Assembly: GCF_040126055.1 (NCBI RefSeq)
Contig: NZ_CP143541.1
Coordinates: forward strand, 2,728,001-2,792,000
Direction of reading: 5' to 3'
Source: Pseudalkalibacillus sp. SCS-8
GTDB lineage: Bacteria; Bacillota; Bacilli; Bacillales; Fictibacillaceae
Length of the DNA: 64,000 bases
In this document: in pieces, positions 36,920 to 46,499 of the stretch
Layout of the letters: each line of letters begins with the position of its first letter
Numbering within the stretch: the first letter of the stretch is position 1
Translations under genes and position numbers: made by a program
Notes under the pieces: generated by a model
The model's input: the letters and a program-made list of their open reading frames with translations, nothing else
What the model was told of the DNA's origin: nothing
Database searches by the model: none

Positions 36920-37552
36920 TCAATGAGGCACCACTTCTTCTACATCTTCAACAAGATGGTCCTTCATATGGTCTGGGACGATAATCTCCTCAGCTGTCAA
37001 CGTCATGTTTTCCTCCAGCCTCAAGTACTTGTTTGTATCGGACATGAGCTTCGCCCAGAATCCCTCTGATATGGATAATCCGACCACTCTTCTCGTCTCC
37101 CAATCTATGACGATATCCTTCACCTTTCCAATTGTCTCACCTGAAGTCGTCTTCACTTTCTGCTTGATGATCGCATCAGCAGAAATGGAATCGATCGGAT
37201 CATGGGACTGCTGGTCAATTCCAGAGATCCTCACCATATCATCTGATAGTTCGTTTACATCAGAGAATGGAATGTAATAGGTTTCTTTGATGTAATTTTT
37301 GAAATTCGATCCTCCACTCGTTTCAGCAGATCGATTGGAATCGAACTGACCGCCGACAGAATATACGACATCATCAGGTGCATCCATCTTTTCACCTACG
37401 TGGTCATCTGGTCTTTTTTCGACGTATATCAGATATTCCAAATCATAGGTTTTTTTACTCAAAAGAATGTCATCCACTTCATGGTTATCCAATTCCCCAT
37501 ACTCGCTGCTTACGATTTTCTTTTTTAGAATGTCTTTTCCGAAAATCAACAT
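36920..37552 (-). CDS. Double PRC-barrel domain protein
   Basis: 210-aa cytosolic protein with two PRC-barrel-like segments: FGKDILKKKIVSSEYGELDN (N-terminal) and VKTTSGETIGKVKDIVIDWE (about 140-185), separated by an acidic linker. PRC barrels occur in RNA-processing and photosynthetic-reaction-centre proteins; the role here is unknown. ATG 37552 has AAAGGAG at 8 nt. Confidence 0.75.
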   Translation of the reverse strand: MLIFGKDILKKKIVSSEYGELDNHEVDDILLSKKTYDLEYLIYVEKRPDDHVGEKMDAPDDVVYSVGGQFDSNRSAETSGGSNFKNYIKETYYIPFSDVNELSDDMVRISGIDQQSHDPIDSISADAIIKQKVKTTSGETIGKVKDIVIDWETRRVVGLSISEGFWAKLMSDTNKYLRLEENMTLTAEEIIVPDHMKDHLVEDVEEVVPH

Positions 37553-37629
37553 AATGGATTCTCCTTTCACTTGGATGTTTTGATTAATACCCTACCTAAC
37601 GGGGAATAAAACAACCTGGAGGACCTATT

Positions 37630-38340
37630 TTATCGACCCTTCAATAGGTCAATTTCATTAGATTCAAGTGGGCGATACTCACCAGGTGAAAGGTTTGGAT
37701 CAAGCTGCAAAGGGCCCATGGAGATACGCTTCAAATAAACAACCTTTTTTCCAACCGCTTCAAACATGCGTTTGACTTGATGGAATTTACCTTCTGTTAT
37801 GGTGAGTTCGATTTCCGATCCATCACCATTTTTTAGAATCGTAAGCTCAGCTGGCTTTGTTACATAGCCATCATCCAAGGTGACACCTTTTTTAAAGTAA
37901 ACTCGATCTTCGTCAGTTACTTTACCATCAATTTTGGCGTAGTACGTTTTCGGTACATGTTTTTTCGGTGAGAGCAGTTCATGTGCAAGTTGTCCGTCGT
38001 TCGTAAGGAGGAGTAGGCCTTCCGTGTCCTTATCCAGTCGTCCTACAGGGAAAGGTTCGAAATGGATATGCTCCTCATCAAGTAAATCAAGGACTGTATC
38101 GTGAAGATGATCTTCGGTAGCAGAAATGACACCATCAGGCTTATTCAACATGAGATAGATGTGTTCCACATAGACGACTTCCTCCCCTGCCACCATGATG
38201 ACATCTCCGTCTGGAGCAACATGAGTTTTCCCATTTTTCACACGGTCACCGTTCACCGTCACCAAACCGTTTTTCAATAGCTTTTTTACATCTTTACGAC
38301 TTCCATAATTCATATTGGCTAACAATTTATCTATTCTCAC
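37630..38340 (-). CDS. RsuA-family rRNA pseudouridine synthase
   Basis: S4 domain (about residues 1-55, RIDKLLANMNYGSRKDVKKL) plus pseudouridine synthase domain with catalytic Asp in GRLDKDTEGLLLLTNDG and KFHQVKRMFEAVG. Likely acts on 16S rRNA; equals B. subtilis ytzG. Start GTG 38340 with GGGAGG at 7 nt; 236 aa. Confidence 0.92.
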   Translation of the reverse strand: MRIDKLLANMNYGSRKDVKKLLKNGLVTVNGDRVKNGKTHVAPDGDVIMVAGEEVVYVEHIYLMLNKPDGVISATEDHLHDTVLDLLDEEHIHFEPFPVGRLDKDTEGLLLLTNDGQLAHELLSPKKHVPKTYYAKIDGKVTDEDRVYFKKGVTLDDGYVTKPAELTILKNGDGSEIELTITEGKFHQVKRMFEAVGKKVVYLKRISMGPLQLDPNLSPGEYRPLESNEIDLLKGR

Positions 38341-38430
38341 GAAACGACCTCCCAGCAATTGTAAATCAGTAGCTTAATTTTTGATTAAAAGTGTATAATA
38401 AGGGAAGATAGTCCAAAAGGAGGGGTACCT

Positions 38431-38871
38431 TTGAAACAAATGATCGGCTTGCTTGCGACAGGTAGAAAAAAATTAGGTCATTCAGCACCAGTGCTTGATT
38501 TTTATACGAGCCCATTGTTTCAGAAATCCGTTGAATATGCAAAAAGGCACTATGATCGATTTTATTTCTATAACGCAAAAGACGGATTATTACTACCAGA
38601 TCAAACGTTGGAACCGTATGACCTATCCATTAAAACGTTCTCGATCATGGAGAAGAAGGTATGGGCAAGAAACGTTATTGATACCTTTCAAAAGTATGAA
38701 TCTCCTGATGACATCGTTGTTTATCTTCATGGCGGGAAGGTTTACCGGGACCATCTGGAACCTCAGCTTGAGCAAAGAGGTTACGATTACGAGATACCGA
38801 TGAAGGGTCTTGGAATCGGGCAGCAATTGGCATGGCTCGATGCACAGATGAAGGGCGCTTCATCAGATTAG
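38431..38871 (+). CDS. DUF6884-like protein
   Basis: 146-aa cytosolic protein starting MKQMIGLLATGRKKLGHSAP with LDFYTSPLFQKSVEYAKRHY and LLLPDQTLEPYDL, a pattern of DUF6884 (possibly related to deazaguanine/TGT-associated proteins, unproven). Start TTG 38431, AAGGAGG at 7 nt. Divergent from the pseudouridine synthase gene. Confidence 0.75.
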   Translation: MKQMIGLLATGRKKLGHSAPVLDFYTSPLFQKSVEYAKRHYDRFYFYNAKDGLLLPDQTLEPYDLSIKTFSIMEKKVWARNVIDTFQKYESPDDIVVYLHGGKVYRDHLEPQLEQRGYDYEIPMKGLGIGQQLAWLDAQMKGASSD

Positions 38872-38937
38872 AATTCAGCGGCATCATAATTAATCCACTA
38901 TTAGTTTATCCTACAAAGAATCTCTCAAATCGCAGCT

Positions 38938-38970
38938 TAAAAAAAGAGAGACCTGAAAAGGCCTCTTTAA
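38938..38970. terminator. Terminator between DUF6884 gene and ytgP
   Basis: AAAGAG(AGA)CC...GGCCTCTTT imperfect stem with A-run; the ytgP stop codon lies within it. Confidence 0.65.
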
Positions 38971-40604
38971 TTTGCACGTAATCGACGACGGAATATCCGG
39001 TCGATCCGATCTCCAAATATGTGTTGTAGGAGCCCTGAGAAGTAGCTCATATAAAGATAAACTCCTGCTCCTGCAATTACACTCACCGATAAGACAGCTA
39101 CAGAGGTCCATGTGCTGCTGTAGTCTGTACCTACTAATGATTCGACTCCCCATTTGGTCAGCAGTACCGTGATGACCATCATACCGATGAACATCCCAAT
39201 CAGAGTCGCTCTCTTGATGATCGGACGGAAAGAGAACTGTGCCGCTTGTTTGATGATTAACAGATTAATCGTAATCGATAACAGGTACCCCAGGTTAGTG
39301 CTGATGATTGCACCAATGATCCCAAAAGATGAAATCAATACATAATTCAAGCTGATTTTTATGAATACACCGGCCAGTAAACTATAAACCGCGAATCGCT
39401 GCTTGTTGATCCCTTGCAGGATCGCTGCAGTAACCGTGAATAACGCAAACAAGATCGCCGTCGGTGCATACCAGCTAAGAACATAGCCACCAATCTCGAT
39501 GTTGCTTGAGAAAAGGAACGAATATGCCGGCAGTCCAAGGAGTGCTAGTCCGATTCCCGCAGGCAACGTCAAAAACAGGATGATTTCAAAGGTTTTCGTG
39601 ATCTGGCTTTGCATGACTTTGAAATCCTTCTTCGTATAAAGGGACGTAATCAAAGGGATGACCGTCAAAGCAAGACCCGTTGATAGCGAGACAGGAATCA
39701 TGATCAACTTTTGTGAATACGTCTGCATGACAGCATAGAATGCTTCTGCTTTCGCTTGACCATACCCCAGGCCGCTCTGCAAGGCTTTATTAATCGTGAA
39801 CATGTCGATGACCTGATACAAAGGAATCGCGAGCCCGACTGCTACGAAAGGGACGGCATAGCGGAGAAGCTCCATGTATATTTTCGGTAAAGAAATTTTA
39901 TGATCAACACTGTCCTCCAGAAGCTTGTTCAAATGCTTCCGACGTCTTCTCCAATACCATACCAAGACCATTAGAGAGGATAATGCGCCGACGAAAGCGG
40001 CAAATGTCGCAAACCCGACAGCAGTGCTCACCTCTCCGTTGAAGACCTTCATGACGAGAAACGCACTGACTAAAATGAATCCGACACGTACAATTTGTTC
40101 AACAACCTGGGACATACCTGTAGGCCCCATCGATTGGAAGCCTTGAAAATATCCTCTGATCATACTCATCAACGGTACGATGATCAAGGCAATTGATACA
40201 AGTCGGATGACGAATGTGACATCTTCAATCGAATTTCCTTCTTTTCCATCGCTGCCTACTTGCATCTGGGCAATCCATTCAGCTGAGAAGAACAGCGCCA
40301 GAAAAGCGATAAAGCCGCTTAACGTCATAACAACGAGTCCGGATTTCAAAAGCCTCCTGCTCGTGATGTAATCGCCTAATGCATTATATTTTGATACAAA
40401 TTTGGAAACGGCTAATGGTAGCCCTAAGGTCGATATGCTCAGAAAAATCGCATAAGGGATGTACGCATAGCTATAAAGTGCTCCCCCGGATGCATCGTCC
40501 GTTTCGACGAGCCATTCAAACGGAATGATGAAAATTAAGCCGAGAAATTTAGAAAAGAAAGTAGCAGCAGTCAATATAAGGGTGCCGCGAATCAACTTTG
40601 ACAT
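38967..40604 (-). CDS. ytgP: YtgP, MurJ/MATE-like polysaccharide flippase
   Basis: Polytopic inner-membrane protein of the MOP superfamily, 545 aa, 14 predicted helices. Known: B. subtilis YtgP is the MurJ-type lipid II flippase (redundant with Amj). Seen: GTLILTAATFFSKFLGLIFIIP at the N-terminus and repeated helix pairs; C-terminal Arg-rich tail RIDRIFRRRLRAN. ATG 40604 with GGAG/GGAAG upstream. Confidence 0.9.
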   Translation of the reverse strand: MSKLIRGTLILTAATFFSKFLGLIFIIPFEWLVETDDASGGALYSYAYIPYAIFLSISTLGLPLAVSKFVSKYNALGDYITSRRLLKSGLVVMTLSGFIAFLALFFSAEWIAQMQVGSDGKEGNSIEDVTFVIRLVSIALIIVPLMSMIRGYFQGFQSMGPTGMSQVVEQIVRVGFILVSAFLVMKVFNGEVSTAVGFATFAAFVGALSSLMVLVWYWRRRRKHLNKLLEDSVDHKISLPKIYMELLRYAVPFVAVGLAIPLYQVIDMFTINKALQSGLGYGQAKAEAFYAVMQTYSQKLIMIPVSLSTGLALTVIPLITSLYTKKDFKVMQSQITKTFEIILFLTLPAGIGLALLGLPAYSFLFSSNIEIGGYVLSWYAPTAILFALFTVTAAILQGINKQRFAVYSLLAGVFIKISLNYVLISSFGIIGAIISTNLGYLLSITINLLIIKQAAQFSFRPIIKRATLIGMFIGMMVITVLLTKWGVESLVGTDYSSTWTSVAVLSVSVIAGAGVYLYMSYFSGLLQHIFGDRIDRIFRRRLRAN

Positions 40605-40786
40605 ATATACTTCCAACTCCCAAAGACGTTACATGTAATCTTAAGTATTTTACCATAGTAACATGGCATTCGTGAAAGCTTTTCGATTCGTAACCGTACC
40701 GGCTCTCAGTCTTCTCATTGATTTCTTTTTCATATTAAACATGGTATCTTACATTGTAGTGAAGGAAAAGTAGGTGTTTTATGATC

Positions 40787-42049
40787 ATGAAATACGATGT
40801 CATCATAATCGGAGGAGGGCCATCCGGTCTCATGTCTGCTGTAGCCAGCGCTTCCAACGGGGCTTCCGTCTTGTTAGTCGACAAGGGGAACAAACTCGGA
40901 AGGAAGCTTGCGATATCCGGCGGTGGACGATGTAATGTGACGAACCGCCTTCCGATTGAAGAAATCATCAAGCATATACCCGGTAACGGGAAATTCTTAT
41001 ACAGTGCCTTTAACATTTTCAATAATGAAGATATTATTGCCTTCTTCGAGGGCTTGGGTATCCAACTGAAAGAAGAAGATCACGGCAGGATGTTCCCTGT
41101 CAATGACAAAGCACAATCCGTCGTGGATGCCATGCTTAAGAAAATCAAGGAGCTGGGCGTTGATATCCGGACGAAGACGAAGGTAAAGAACGTGCTTTAT
41201 GATGAGCAACGCGCGAAAGGAATTCTTCTCGAAGATGGCGAAAGAATTGACAGTGATGCTGTCATCATCGCTGTCGGCGGAAAGTCCGTTCCTCATACGG
41301 GATCAACCGGTGATGGTTATGCTTGGGCGAGGGATGCCGGGCATACGATTACTGAACTCTACCCGACTGAGGTTCCTTTGACCTCAGATGAAGATTTTAT
41401 TAAAAACAAAACGCTGCAAGGACTTTCTTTACGAGATGTGGCTCTCAGTGTTTTGAAACCGAACGGTAAACCGATCGTCACCCATCGGATGGACATGATT
41501 TTCACCCATTTAGGTATTTCCGGCCCTGCCGTGCTCCGTTGCAGTCAATTTGTCGTAAAAGCACTTAAGAAAAGCAAAGACGGCAAAGTGAACATGCAAA
41601 TCAATCTTATGCCAGACAAAAACCAAGAGCAAGTGTTCCAGGAACTGATGAAAATCTTGAAGGACGAGCCGAAAAAGGCGATCAAAAATGCATTAAAAGG
41701 GTGGATTCCAGAGCGGTACCTCCACTTTTTACTCGAACGGGCAGAGATTCCACTTGAAACCGTCTATTCCCAGCTCTCTCACTCTGCTCTACGTGATTTT
41801 GCAGGCCTCGTAACAAGTTTTACATTTACTGTAAACGGAACATTACCGATTGAAAAAGCCTTTGTCACAGGTGGAGGCGTTTCGACTAAAGAGGTGGAGC
41901 CTCAGACGATGCGTTCAAAATTCATTGATAACTTGTACTTTTGCGGTGAGATATTGGACATTCATGGATATACGGGAGGATATAACATCACGTGCGCATT
42001 CGTCACAGGACACCTTGCCGGCACGAATGCAGCCATGGATCGTACTTAG
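40787..42049 (+). CDS. ytfP: NAD(P)/FAD-dependent oxidoreductase YtfP (HI0933/BaiN family)
   Basis: Flavoprotein of about 420 aa. Seen: FAD Rossmann motif [17 protein letters not shown], the family signature [34 protein letters not shown] and C-terminal [31 protein letters not shown]. Substrate unknown. Start ATG 40787 (AGGTG at 10 nt) or 40781. Confidence 0.92.
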   Translation: MKYDVIIIGGGPSGLMSAVASASNGASVLLVDKGNKLGRKLAISGGGRCNVTNRLPIEEIIKHIPGNGKFLYSAFNIFNNEDIIAFFEGLGIQLKEEDHGRMFPVNDKAQSVVDAMLKKIKELGVDIRTKTKVKNVLYDEQRAKGILLEDGERIDSDAVIIAVGGKSVPHTGSTGDGYAWARDAGHTITELYPTEVPLTSDEDFIKNKTLQGLSLRDVALSVLKPNGKPIVTHRMDMIFTHLGISGPAVLRCSQFVVKALKKSKDGKVNMQINLMPDKNQEQVFQELMKILKDEPKKAIKNALKGWIPERYLHFLLERAEIPLETVYSQLSHSALRDFAGLVTSFTFTVNGTLPIEKAFVTGGGVSTKEVEPQTMRSKFIDNLYFCGEILDIHGYTGGYNITCAFVTGHLAGTNAAMDRT

Positions 42050-42060
42050 GAGGATCGTAG

Positions 42061-42537
42061 ATGGTCGATTTTCAGGTTAAAGGCGATTATGCACTTACTA
42101 CTGAAAAAAATGTCATGGATGTACCTCTTATTCATCACTATTTACGTCACGAATCCTATTGGGCGAATGGAATCGATTATAAAACCGTAGAAACCTCGAT
42201 CCAGCATTCATTATGCTTTGGCCTTTTCTCTTATGATCATGAAAATGAGGAAATCGGGGCTCAAGTGGGATTCGCTCGCGTCATTACGGATTATGCAACG
42301 TTCGGGTATTTGGCGGACGTTTTCATCCTAAAAGAACACAGGGGAAAGGGTTTATCCAAATGGTTGATGGAGAACGTGATGACTCACCCTGATCTGCAAG
42401 GATTAAGAAGATTGATGCTCGTGACCCGGGATGCACAAGGACTCTATCGCCAGTACGGTTTTGAAGTATATGAAAACAAGGATAATGGTTTGATGGGGAT
42501 CCGTCGAAAGACTGAAGAGGTATATAACAAGAGCTGA
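42061..42537 (+). CDS. GNAT family N-acetyltransferase
   Basis: 158 aa with the acetyl-CoA loop LKEHRGKGLSKWLM and the GNAT C-terminal DAQGLYRQYGFEVY. Acceptor unknown. AGGAGG lies 8 nt before the ATG, 12 nt after the ytfP stop, so the two are an operon. Confidence 0.9.
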   Translation: MVDFQVKGDYALTTEKNVMDVPLIHHYLRHESYWANGIDYKTVETSIQHSLCFGLFSYDHENEEIGAQVGFARVITDYATFGYLADVFILKEHRGKGLSKWLMENVMTHPDLQGLRRLMLVTRDAQGLYRQYGFEVYENKDNGLMGIRRKTEEVYNKS

Positions 42538-42558
42538 TTTACTCAGCTCTTTTTTATT
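42529..42558 (+). terminator. Terminator of ytfP-GNAT unit
   Basis: AAGAGCTGA/TCAGCTCTT stem and T-run; its left arm includes the GNAT stop codon. Confidence 0.9.
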
Positions 42559-42569
42559 TGGAAATGGGA

Positions 42570-42761
42570 TTATTCCTTATAGAGAATCAATGCAGAGAAG
42601 CTGTAGAGCGTTTCAAATTCTTCCGATTCCTCATCAGTCGCAATGGATACCTGGTATTGGATTTCGATGAATTTTGATGGTAGTAGGGTTGCAAGGAAAT
42701 CATTCACTGATTCCTCAAGATCCTCTTCATGCTCTGCCTCGAAAATTTTCACCTTTAACAT
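42570..42761 (-). CDS. cse60: Sporulation protein Cse60 family (YteV-like)
   Basis: 63-aa cytosolic protein MLKVKIFEAEHEEDLEESVN..., with IQYQV and YSFSALILYKE as in Cse60, a SigE-dependent B. subtilis sporulation protein of unknown function. Start: ATG 42761 with GGGGGTG at 7 nt; the frame to 42818 is open but runs through a hairpin. Indicates an endospore-former. Confidence 0.82.
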   Translation of the reverse strand: MLKVKIFEAEHEEDLEESVNDFLATLLPSKFIEIQYQVSIATDEESEEFETLYSFSALILYKE

Positions 42762-42767
42762 GCAAAA

Positions 42768-42813
42768 ACACCCCCAGGGAATTTCACTTAACGTAAAATT
42801 CACCCAGGGGTGT
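42768..42813 (-). promoter_or_regulatory. 18-bp hairpin holding the cse60 ribosome binding site
   Basis: Minus-strand arms ACACCCCUGGG(U)GAAUUU and AAAUUCCCUGGGGGUGU form an 18-bp stem with one bulged U and a 10-nt loop, followed by UUUUU and the cse60 start. It is both a plausible terminator of the upstream rhodanese genes and a structure that buries the cse60 Shine-Dalgarno. TTGACA (42810-42815) followed after 17 nt by TACGTT lies in the same segment, so a promoter may overlap. Confidence 0.65.
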
Positions 42814-42854
42814 GTCAAATCCTTTGACGAAAGTCTTCTACTTTTGTCAGGATA

Positions 42855-43184
42855 TCAGGATACTGTGACGTAATAGATAAACTTCTTCGTTTTCTTTTTC
42901 AAAATGCGCGCGGCCATTGCAGCGGCGATTTTCGATTCCGCAATGACGACGATATCTTGATCACAGATGTCTTCTTCCTTCGTCGTACGAGGCAAATAAG
43001 ATAATGGAATGTTCTTCGTCGTCATATGGAATGGATTCCGATGGGATAATTGGTAATCCCGGATATCAATCATGCAATATTCGTCCAACGCACCTTGCTC
43101 AAACGTTTTGAGCTTTATATAAGGAAGGATATAGGAGAAAAAGAGATACGCTGCTGCAACCAGCAAAATCATTTCCCATATCAT
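42855..43184 (-). CDS. Membrane-anchored rhodanese-fold protein lacking the active-site Cys
   Basis: 109 aa. N-terminal transmembrane helix (MIWEMILLVAAAYLFFSYIL), then a rhodanese-like domain (MIDIRDYQLSHRNPFHM...NIPLSYL). At the catalytic loop VVIAESKIAAAMAARIL the Cys is replaced (AES), so sulfur transfer is unlikely. GAAGTGAG lies 6 nt before the ATG. Follows ytwF by 33 nt; the pair is an operon. Confidence 0.8.
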   Translation of the reverse strand: MIWEMILLVAAAYLFFSYILPYIKLKTFEQGALDEYCMIDIRDYQLSHRNPFHMTTKNIPLSYLPRTTKEEDICDQDIVVIAESKIAAAMAARILKKKTKKFIYYVTVS

Positions 43185-43217
43185 TAGTGTCTCACTTCCC
43201 CTTTCTTTTCGGACATG

Positions 43218-43529
43218 TTACTTCGTGTCGCCTTCCCACTCAAGCATGCCGCCAGTCATGTTCTTCACTTTATAGCCTTGTTCCTGTAGGAAAAGGCTCG
43301 CATTTTCACTACGTCTTCCAGAACGACAAACCATGATATGCTCTTTGTCCTTCTCGATTTCATCCAAACGCTCTGGAATTTCAGAAAGACGGATATGCTT
43401 CGCTGCAGGAATTTTTCCTGCTGCAACCTCTTCGTCCTCACGCACATCTATAATTGAAACGTCATTTCCTTCTTTCAACAGCTTTTCAACTTCTTCAGGT
43501 GTAATGGTTTTAACCGTATAGTCCTCCAT
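43218..43529 (-). CDS. ytwF: Rhodanese-like sulfurtransferase YtwF
   Basis: 103-aa single-domain rhodanese, cytosolic. Seen: IIDVREDEEVAAGKIPAAKH and active-site loop VCRSGRRSENA with Cys near residue 68, then NMTGGMLEWEG. ATG 43529 has AAGGAATG upstream. Sulfur acceptor unknown. Confidence 0.92.
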   Translation of the reverse strand: MEDYTVKTITPEEVEKLLKEGNDVSIIDVREDEEVAAGKIPAAKHIRLSEIPERLDEIEKDKEHIMVCRSGRRSENASLFLQEQGYKVKNMTGGMLEWEGDTK

Positions 43530-43637
43530 CCAAATCATTCCTTCCATCTATATTAAATCATTTATATCTTTGCTCTTTCGTCACTTATTTTAATAACTTC
43601 ACTAAAAAAAGTAAAGGGATTGATTTTGGAAGGTGGA

Positions 43638-43761
43638 ATTCCTGAAAATTTGAGGCGGATTCCTGAATTTCGTGGTGGAATTCCTGAAAGTTGAGGGTGA
43701 ATTCCTGAAAATTGAGGATGAATTCCTGAAAAACTACATCCAATTCCTGAATTTGGTAAAA
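43638..43761. repeat. Array A: six 21-bp units downstream of leuS
   Basis: ATTCCTGAA occurs at 43638, 43659, 43680, 43701, 43722 and 43743, exactly 21 bp apart; the first 9-10 bases are conserved and the rest vary, often GTTGAGGRTGA. It lies between the leuS terminator and the ytwF start. The minus strand reads as a heptapeptide repeat (SGIHPQF-like), but no ribosome binding site is seen. Confidence 0.93.
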
Positions 43762-43787
43762 AAGACCCGCAAGAGTGATTCAATCAT

Positions 43788-43825
43788 TTTAAAAAAGGAT
43801 TGCTCCATGCAGGAGCAATCCTTCC
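43788..43825 (-). terminator. Terminator of leuS
   Basis: AAGGATTGCTCC/GGAGCAATCCTT perfect stem, 4-nt loop, T-run on the minus strand. Confidence 0.95.
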
Positions 43826-43834
43826 TCATTCGTA

Positions 43835-46252
43835 TTAATTTGCCACGATGTTGACCAATTTGCCTGGAACCGCGATGACTTTGCGGACCGTCTTTCCTTC
43901 GATGTTTTCTTTTACTTTGTCGTCGGAAAGTGCGATTTCTTCCATTTGTCCTTTATCTGCATCTGTCGGTACCAACAATTTCGCACGTACTTTTCCGTTG
44001 ATCTGGACGACGATTTCCACTTCGTTTTCCGTCAACTTGGATTCATCGAATGTTGGCCACTCGGAGTATGCGATGGATCCTGTGTTCCCTAGTTTCTCCC
44101 ATAGCTCTTCTGTAATATGAGGAGCAACCGGAGACAGCAATTTGACGAATCCTTCCATCAACGCTTTCGGTAATACATCCTGCTTATACGCTTCGTTGAT
44201 GAAGACCATCAACTGGGAGATCCCGACGTTGAATCGCAACTCTTCATAGTCTTCGGATACTTTCTTCACGGTTTGATGATAGATGCGCTCGAAGTCCTCG
44301 GAAGCTTGAACATCCTGGATCTTACCAGAGATCGAGCCATTCTCTTCAACAAACAGTCGCCATACACGATCCAAGAATCGGCGGGAGCCGTCCAGTCCAC
44401 TTTCGGACCAAGCGATGCTCGCATCCAATGGTCCCATGAACATTTCGTACAAGCGCAACGTGTCACCGCCATGTGATTTTACGATATCGTCAGGGTTCAC
44501 GACATTCCCCTTCGACTTACTCATCTTCTCGTTGTTCTCCCCAAGGATCATACCCTGGTTGTACAAGCGTTGGAACGGCTCTTTCGTCGGCACAACACCT
44601 ACATCATATAAAACCTTATGCCAGAAGCGCGCGTACAATAAGTGAAGGACTGCGTGCTCCGCTCCACCAATGTACAAGTCGACTGGAAGCCAATGCTTCA
44701 GCTTCTCTTCAGACGCCAACTCGTCGTTGTTCGTCGGATCAATGTAACGCAAGTAGTACCAGCAGCTTCCTGCCCATTGCGGCATTGTATTCGTTTCTCG
44801 ACGACCTTTTTTACCCGTTTCCGGATCGACGACGTTCACCCACTCTTCAATGTTCGCAAGCGGTGATTCGCCTGTTCCGGAAGGCTTTATGTTGCTTGTT
44901 TTCGGAAGGGTCAACGGCAATTCTTCTTCAGGCACTGCGCTCATCGTGCCGTCTTCCCAATGGATGATCGGAATCGGCTCGCCCCAGTAGCGTTGACGGC
45001 TGAACAACCAGTCACGTAGACGATACGTAATTTTCTTCTCACCTTTGTTGTTCTGTTCTAACCACTCGATCATTTTCGAAATCGCTTGTTCCTTGTTCAT
45101 TCCGTTCAAGAAATCGGAGTTGACGATTTCGCCATCTTCCGTATATGCCTCTTTCGAAAGGTCGCCACCTTTTACAACTTCAACGATTGGAAGCTCGAAC
45201 TTCGTCGCGAATTCATAGTCACGCTCGTCGTGCCCAGGTACCGCCATGATGGCACCTGTTCCGTAGCTCACTAATACGTAATCCGCGATCCAAACCGGGA
45301 TTTGCTCACCATTCGCAGGATTGATGGCATAAGCGCCTGTGAATACTCCGGTCTTTTCTTTCGCAAGCTCGGTACGCTCCAAGTCACTCTTCGTGCTAAT
45401 TTCTTTTTTGTAAGCTTCAACCGCTTCTTTTTGCTCAGGTGACGTAATCTCGTCAACATAGGCGTGTTCTGGCGCCAATACCATGTAAGTCGCACCGAAC
45501 AATGTGTCAGGACGAGTCGTAAAGACGGTCACTGTTTTGTCGGAGTTCGCGATATCAAACGTGATTTCCGCTCCTTCAGATCGGCCGATCCAGTTACGCT
45601 GCATTTCCTTCAAGCTTTCCGGCCAGTCCAATTCTTCAAGGTCTTCAAGTAAGCGATCTGCATACGCCGTAATCTTTAACATCCACTGCTTCATCGGTTT
45701 ACGGATGACCGGATGTCCACCACGTTCACTTTTACCGTCGATGACTTCCTCGTTTGCAAGGACTGTTCCCAATGCAGGGCACCAGTTGACCGGAACCTCG
45801 TCGATATAAGCCAAGCCCTTTTTATAAAGCTGTAGAAAAATCCACTGCGTCCACTTGTAGTAATTCGGATCCGTCGTGTTCACTTCGCGATCCCAGTCGT
45901 AGGAGAATCCTAATTCCTTGATCTGACGGCGGAACGTGTTGATGTTCTGCTCGGTAAAATCAGCCGGGTCATTCCCTGTATCCAATGCGTATTGCTCTGC
46001 TGGAAGACCGAATGCATCCCATCCGATCGGATGAAGCACGTTGTAGCCCTGCATCCTCTTCATTCGCGCGACGATGTCTGTCGCCGTGTACCCTTCCGGA
46101 TGCCCGACGTGAAGCCCCGCACCCGATGGATAAGGGAACATATCCAACGCGTAGAATTTTTTCTTTCCTGGTTCGAATTCCGTCTTGAACGTTTTGTTCT
46201 CTTCCCAAAACGATTGCCACTTGCGCTCAATTTGCTGATGATCGAAAGCCAT
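43835..46252 (-). CDS. leuS: Leucyl-tRNA synthetase
   Basis: Class I synthetase, 805 aa. Seen: HIGH-type motif [15 protein letters not shown] near residue 45, CP1 editing domain with [24 protein letters not shown] motif [14 protein letters not shown] near 577, and anticodon-binding C-terminal part. Controlled by a leucine T-box. The distance from the T-box terminator to the start codon, about 375 nt, is unusually long and contains array B. Confidence 0.97.
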   Translation of the reverse strand: MAFDHQQIERKWQSFWEENKTFKTEFEPGKKKFYALDMFPYPSGAGLHVGHPEGYTATDIVARMKRMQGYNVLHPIGWDAFGLPAEQYALDTGNDPADFTEQNINTFRRQIKELGFSYDWDREVNTTDPNYYKWTQWIFLQLYKKGLAYIDEVPVNWCPALGTVLANEEVIDGKSERGGHPVIRKPMKQWMLKITAYADRLLEDLEELDWPESLKEMQRNWIGRSEGAEITFDIANSDKTVTVFTTRPDTLFGATYMVLAPEHAYVDEITSPEQKEAVEAYKKEISTKSDLERTELAKEKTGVFTGAYAINPANGEQIPVWIADYVLVSYGTGAIMAVPGHDERDYEFATKFELPIVEVVKGGDLSKEAYTEDGEIVNSDFLNGMNKEQAISKMIEWLEQNNKGEKKITYRLRDWLFSRQRYWGEPIPIIHWEDGTMSAVPEEELPLTLPKTSNIKPSGTGESPLANIEEWVNVVDPETGKKGRRETNTMPQWAGSCWYYLRYIDPTNNDELASEEKLKHWLPVDLYIGGAEHAVLHLLYARFWHKVLYDVGVVPTKEPFQRLYNQGMILGENNEKMSKSKGNVVNPDDIVKSHGGDTLRLYEMFMGPLDASIAWSESGLDGSRRFLDRVWRLFVEENGSISGKIQDVQASEDFERIYHQTVKKVSEDYEELRFNVGISQLMVFINEAYKQDVLPKALMEGFVKLLSPVAPHITEELWEKLGNTGSIAYSEWPTFDESKLTENEVEIVVQINGKVRAKLLVPTDADKGQMEEIALSDDKVKENIEGKTVRKVIAVPGKLVNIVAN

Positions 46253-46356
46253 TAGTAAGCCACTCCCATTCTTTTATATGTTTTAAGTATGATTTCATCT
46301 GGTATGTTTGTATATCTAAAGGGTGCAGGACCCTCTGATGATGTGGTAGTTGTTCC

Positions 46357-46482
46357 ATTCCTGAATTTTCAGGTGTAATTCCTGAAAGTTTAGGGTTAAT
46401 CCCTGAATTTTCAAGGTGATTTCCGGAAAAATTGCTTTCAATTCCTGAAATTCTGCCCATAATTCCTGAAATTAGTACAAGT
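46357..46482. repeat. Array B: six 21-bp units in the leuS leader
   Basis: ATTCCTGAA-type units start at 46357, 46378, 46399, 46420, 46441 and 46462, exactly 21 bp apart; units 3 and 4 are degenerate (ATCCCTGAA, TTTCCGGAA). Same core and same period as array A on the other side of leuS. Lies inside the transcribed leader between the T-box and the leuS start. Confidence 0.92.
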
Positions 46483-46499
46483 TTACTATCGCAAACGCA

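Noticed and set aside
43562-43783. Minus-strand SGI-x-P heptapeptide ORF in array A (and similar ORF 46227-46460 in array B)
   Set aside because: A 21-bp period keeps any frame open; the TTG start has no binding site and lies against the leuS terminator.
44473-44967. 164-aa plus-strand ORF inside leuS
   Set aside because: Antisense shadow of a conserved gene; no binding site and no family resemblance.
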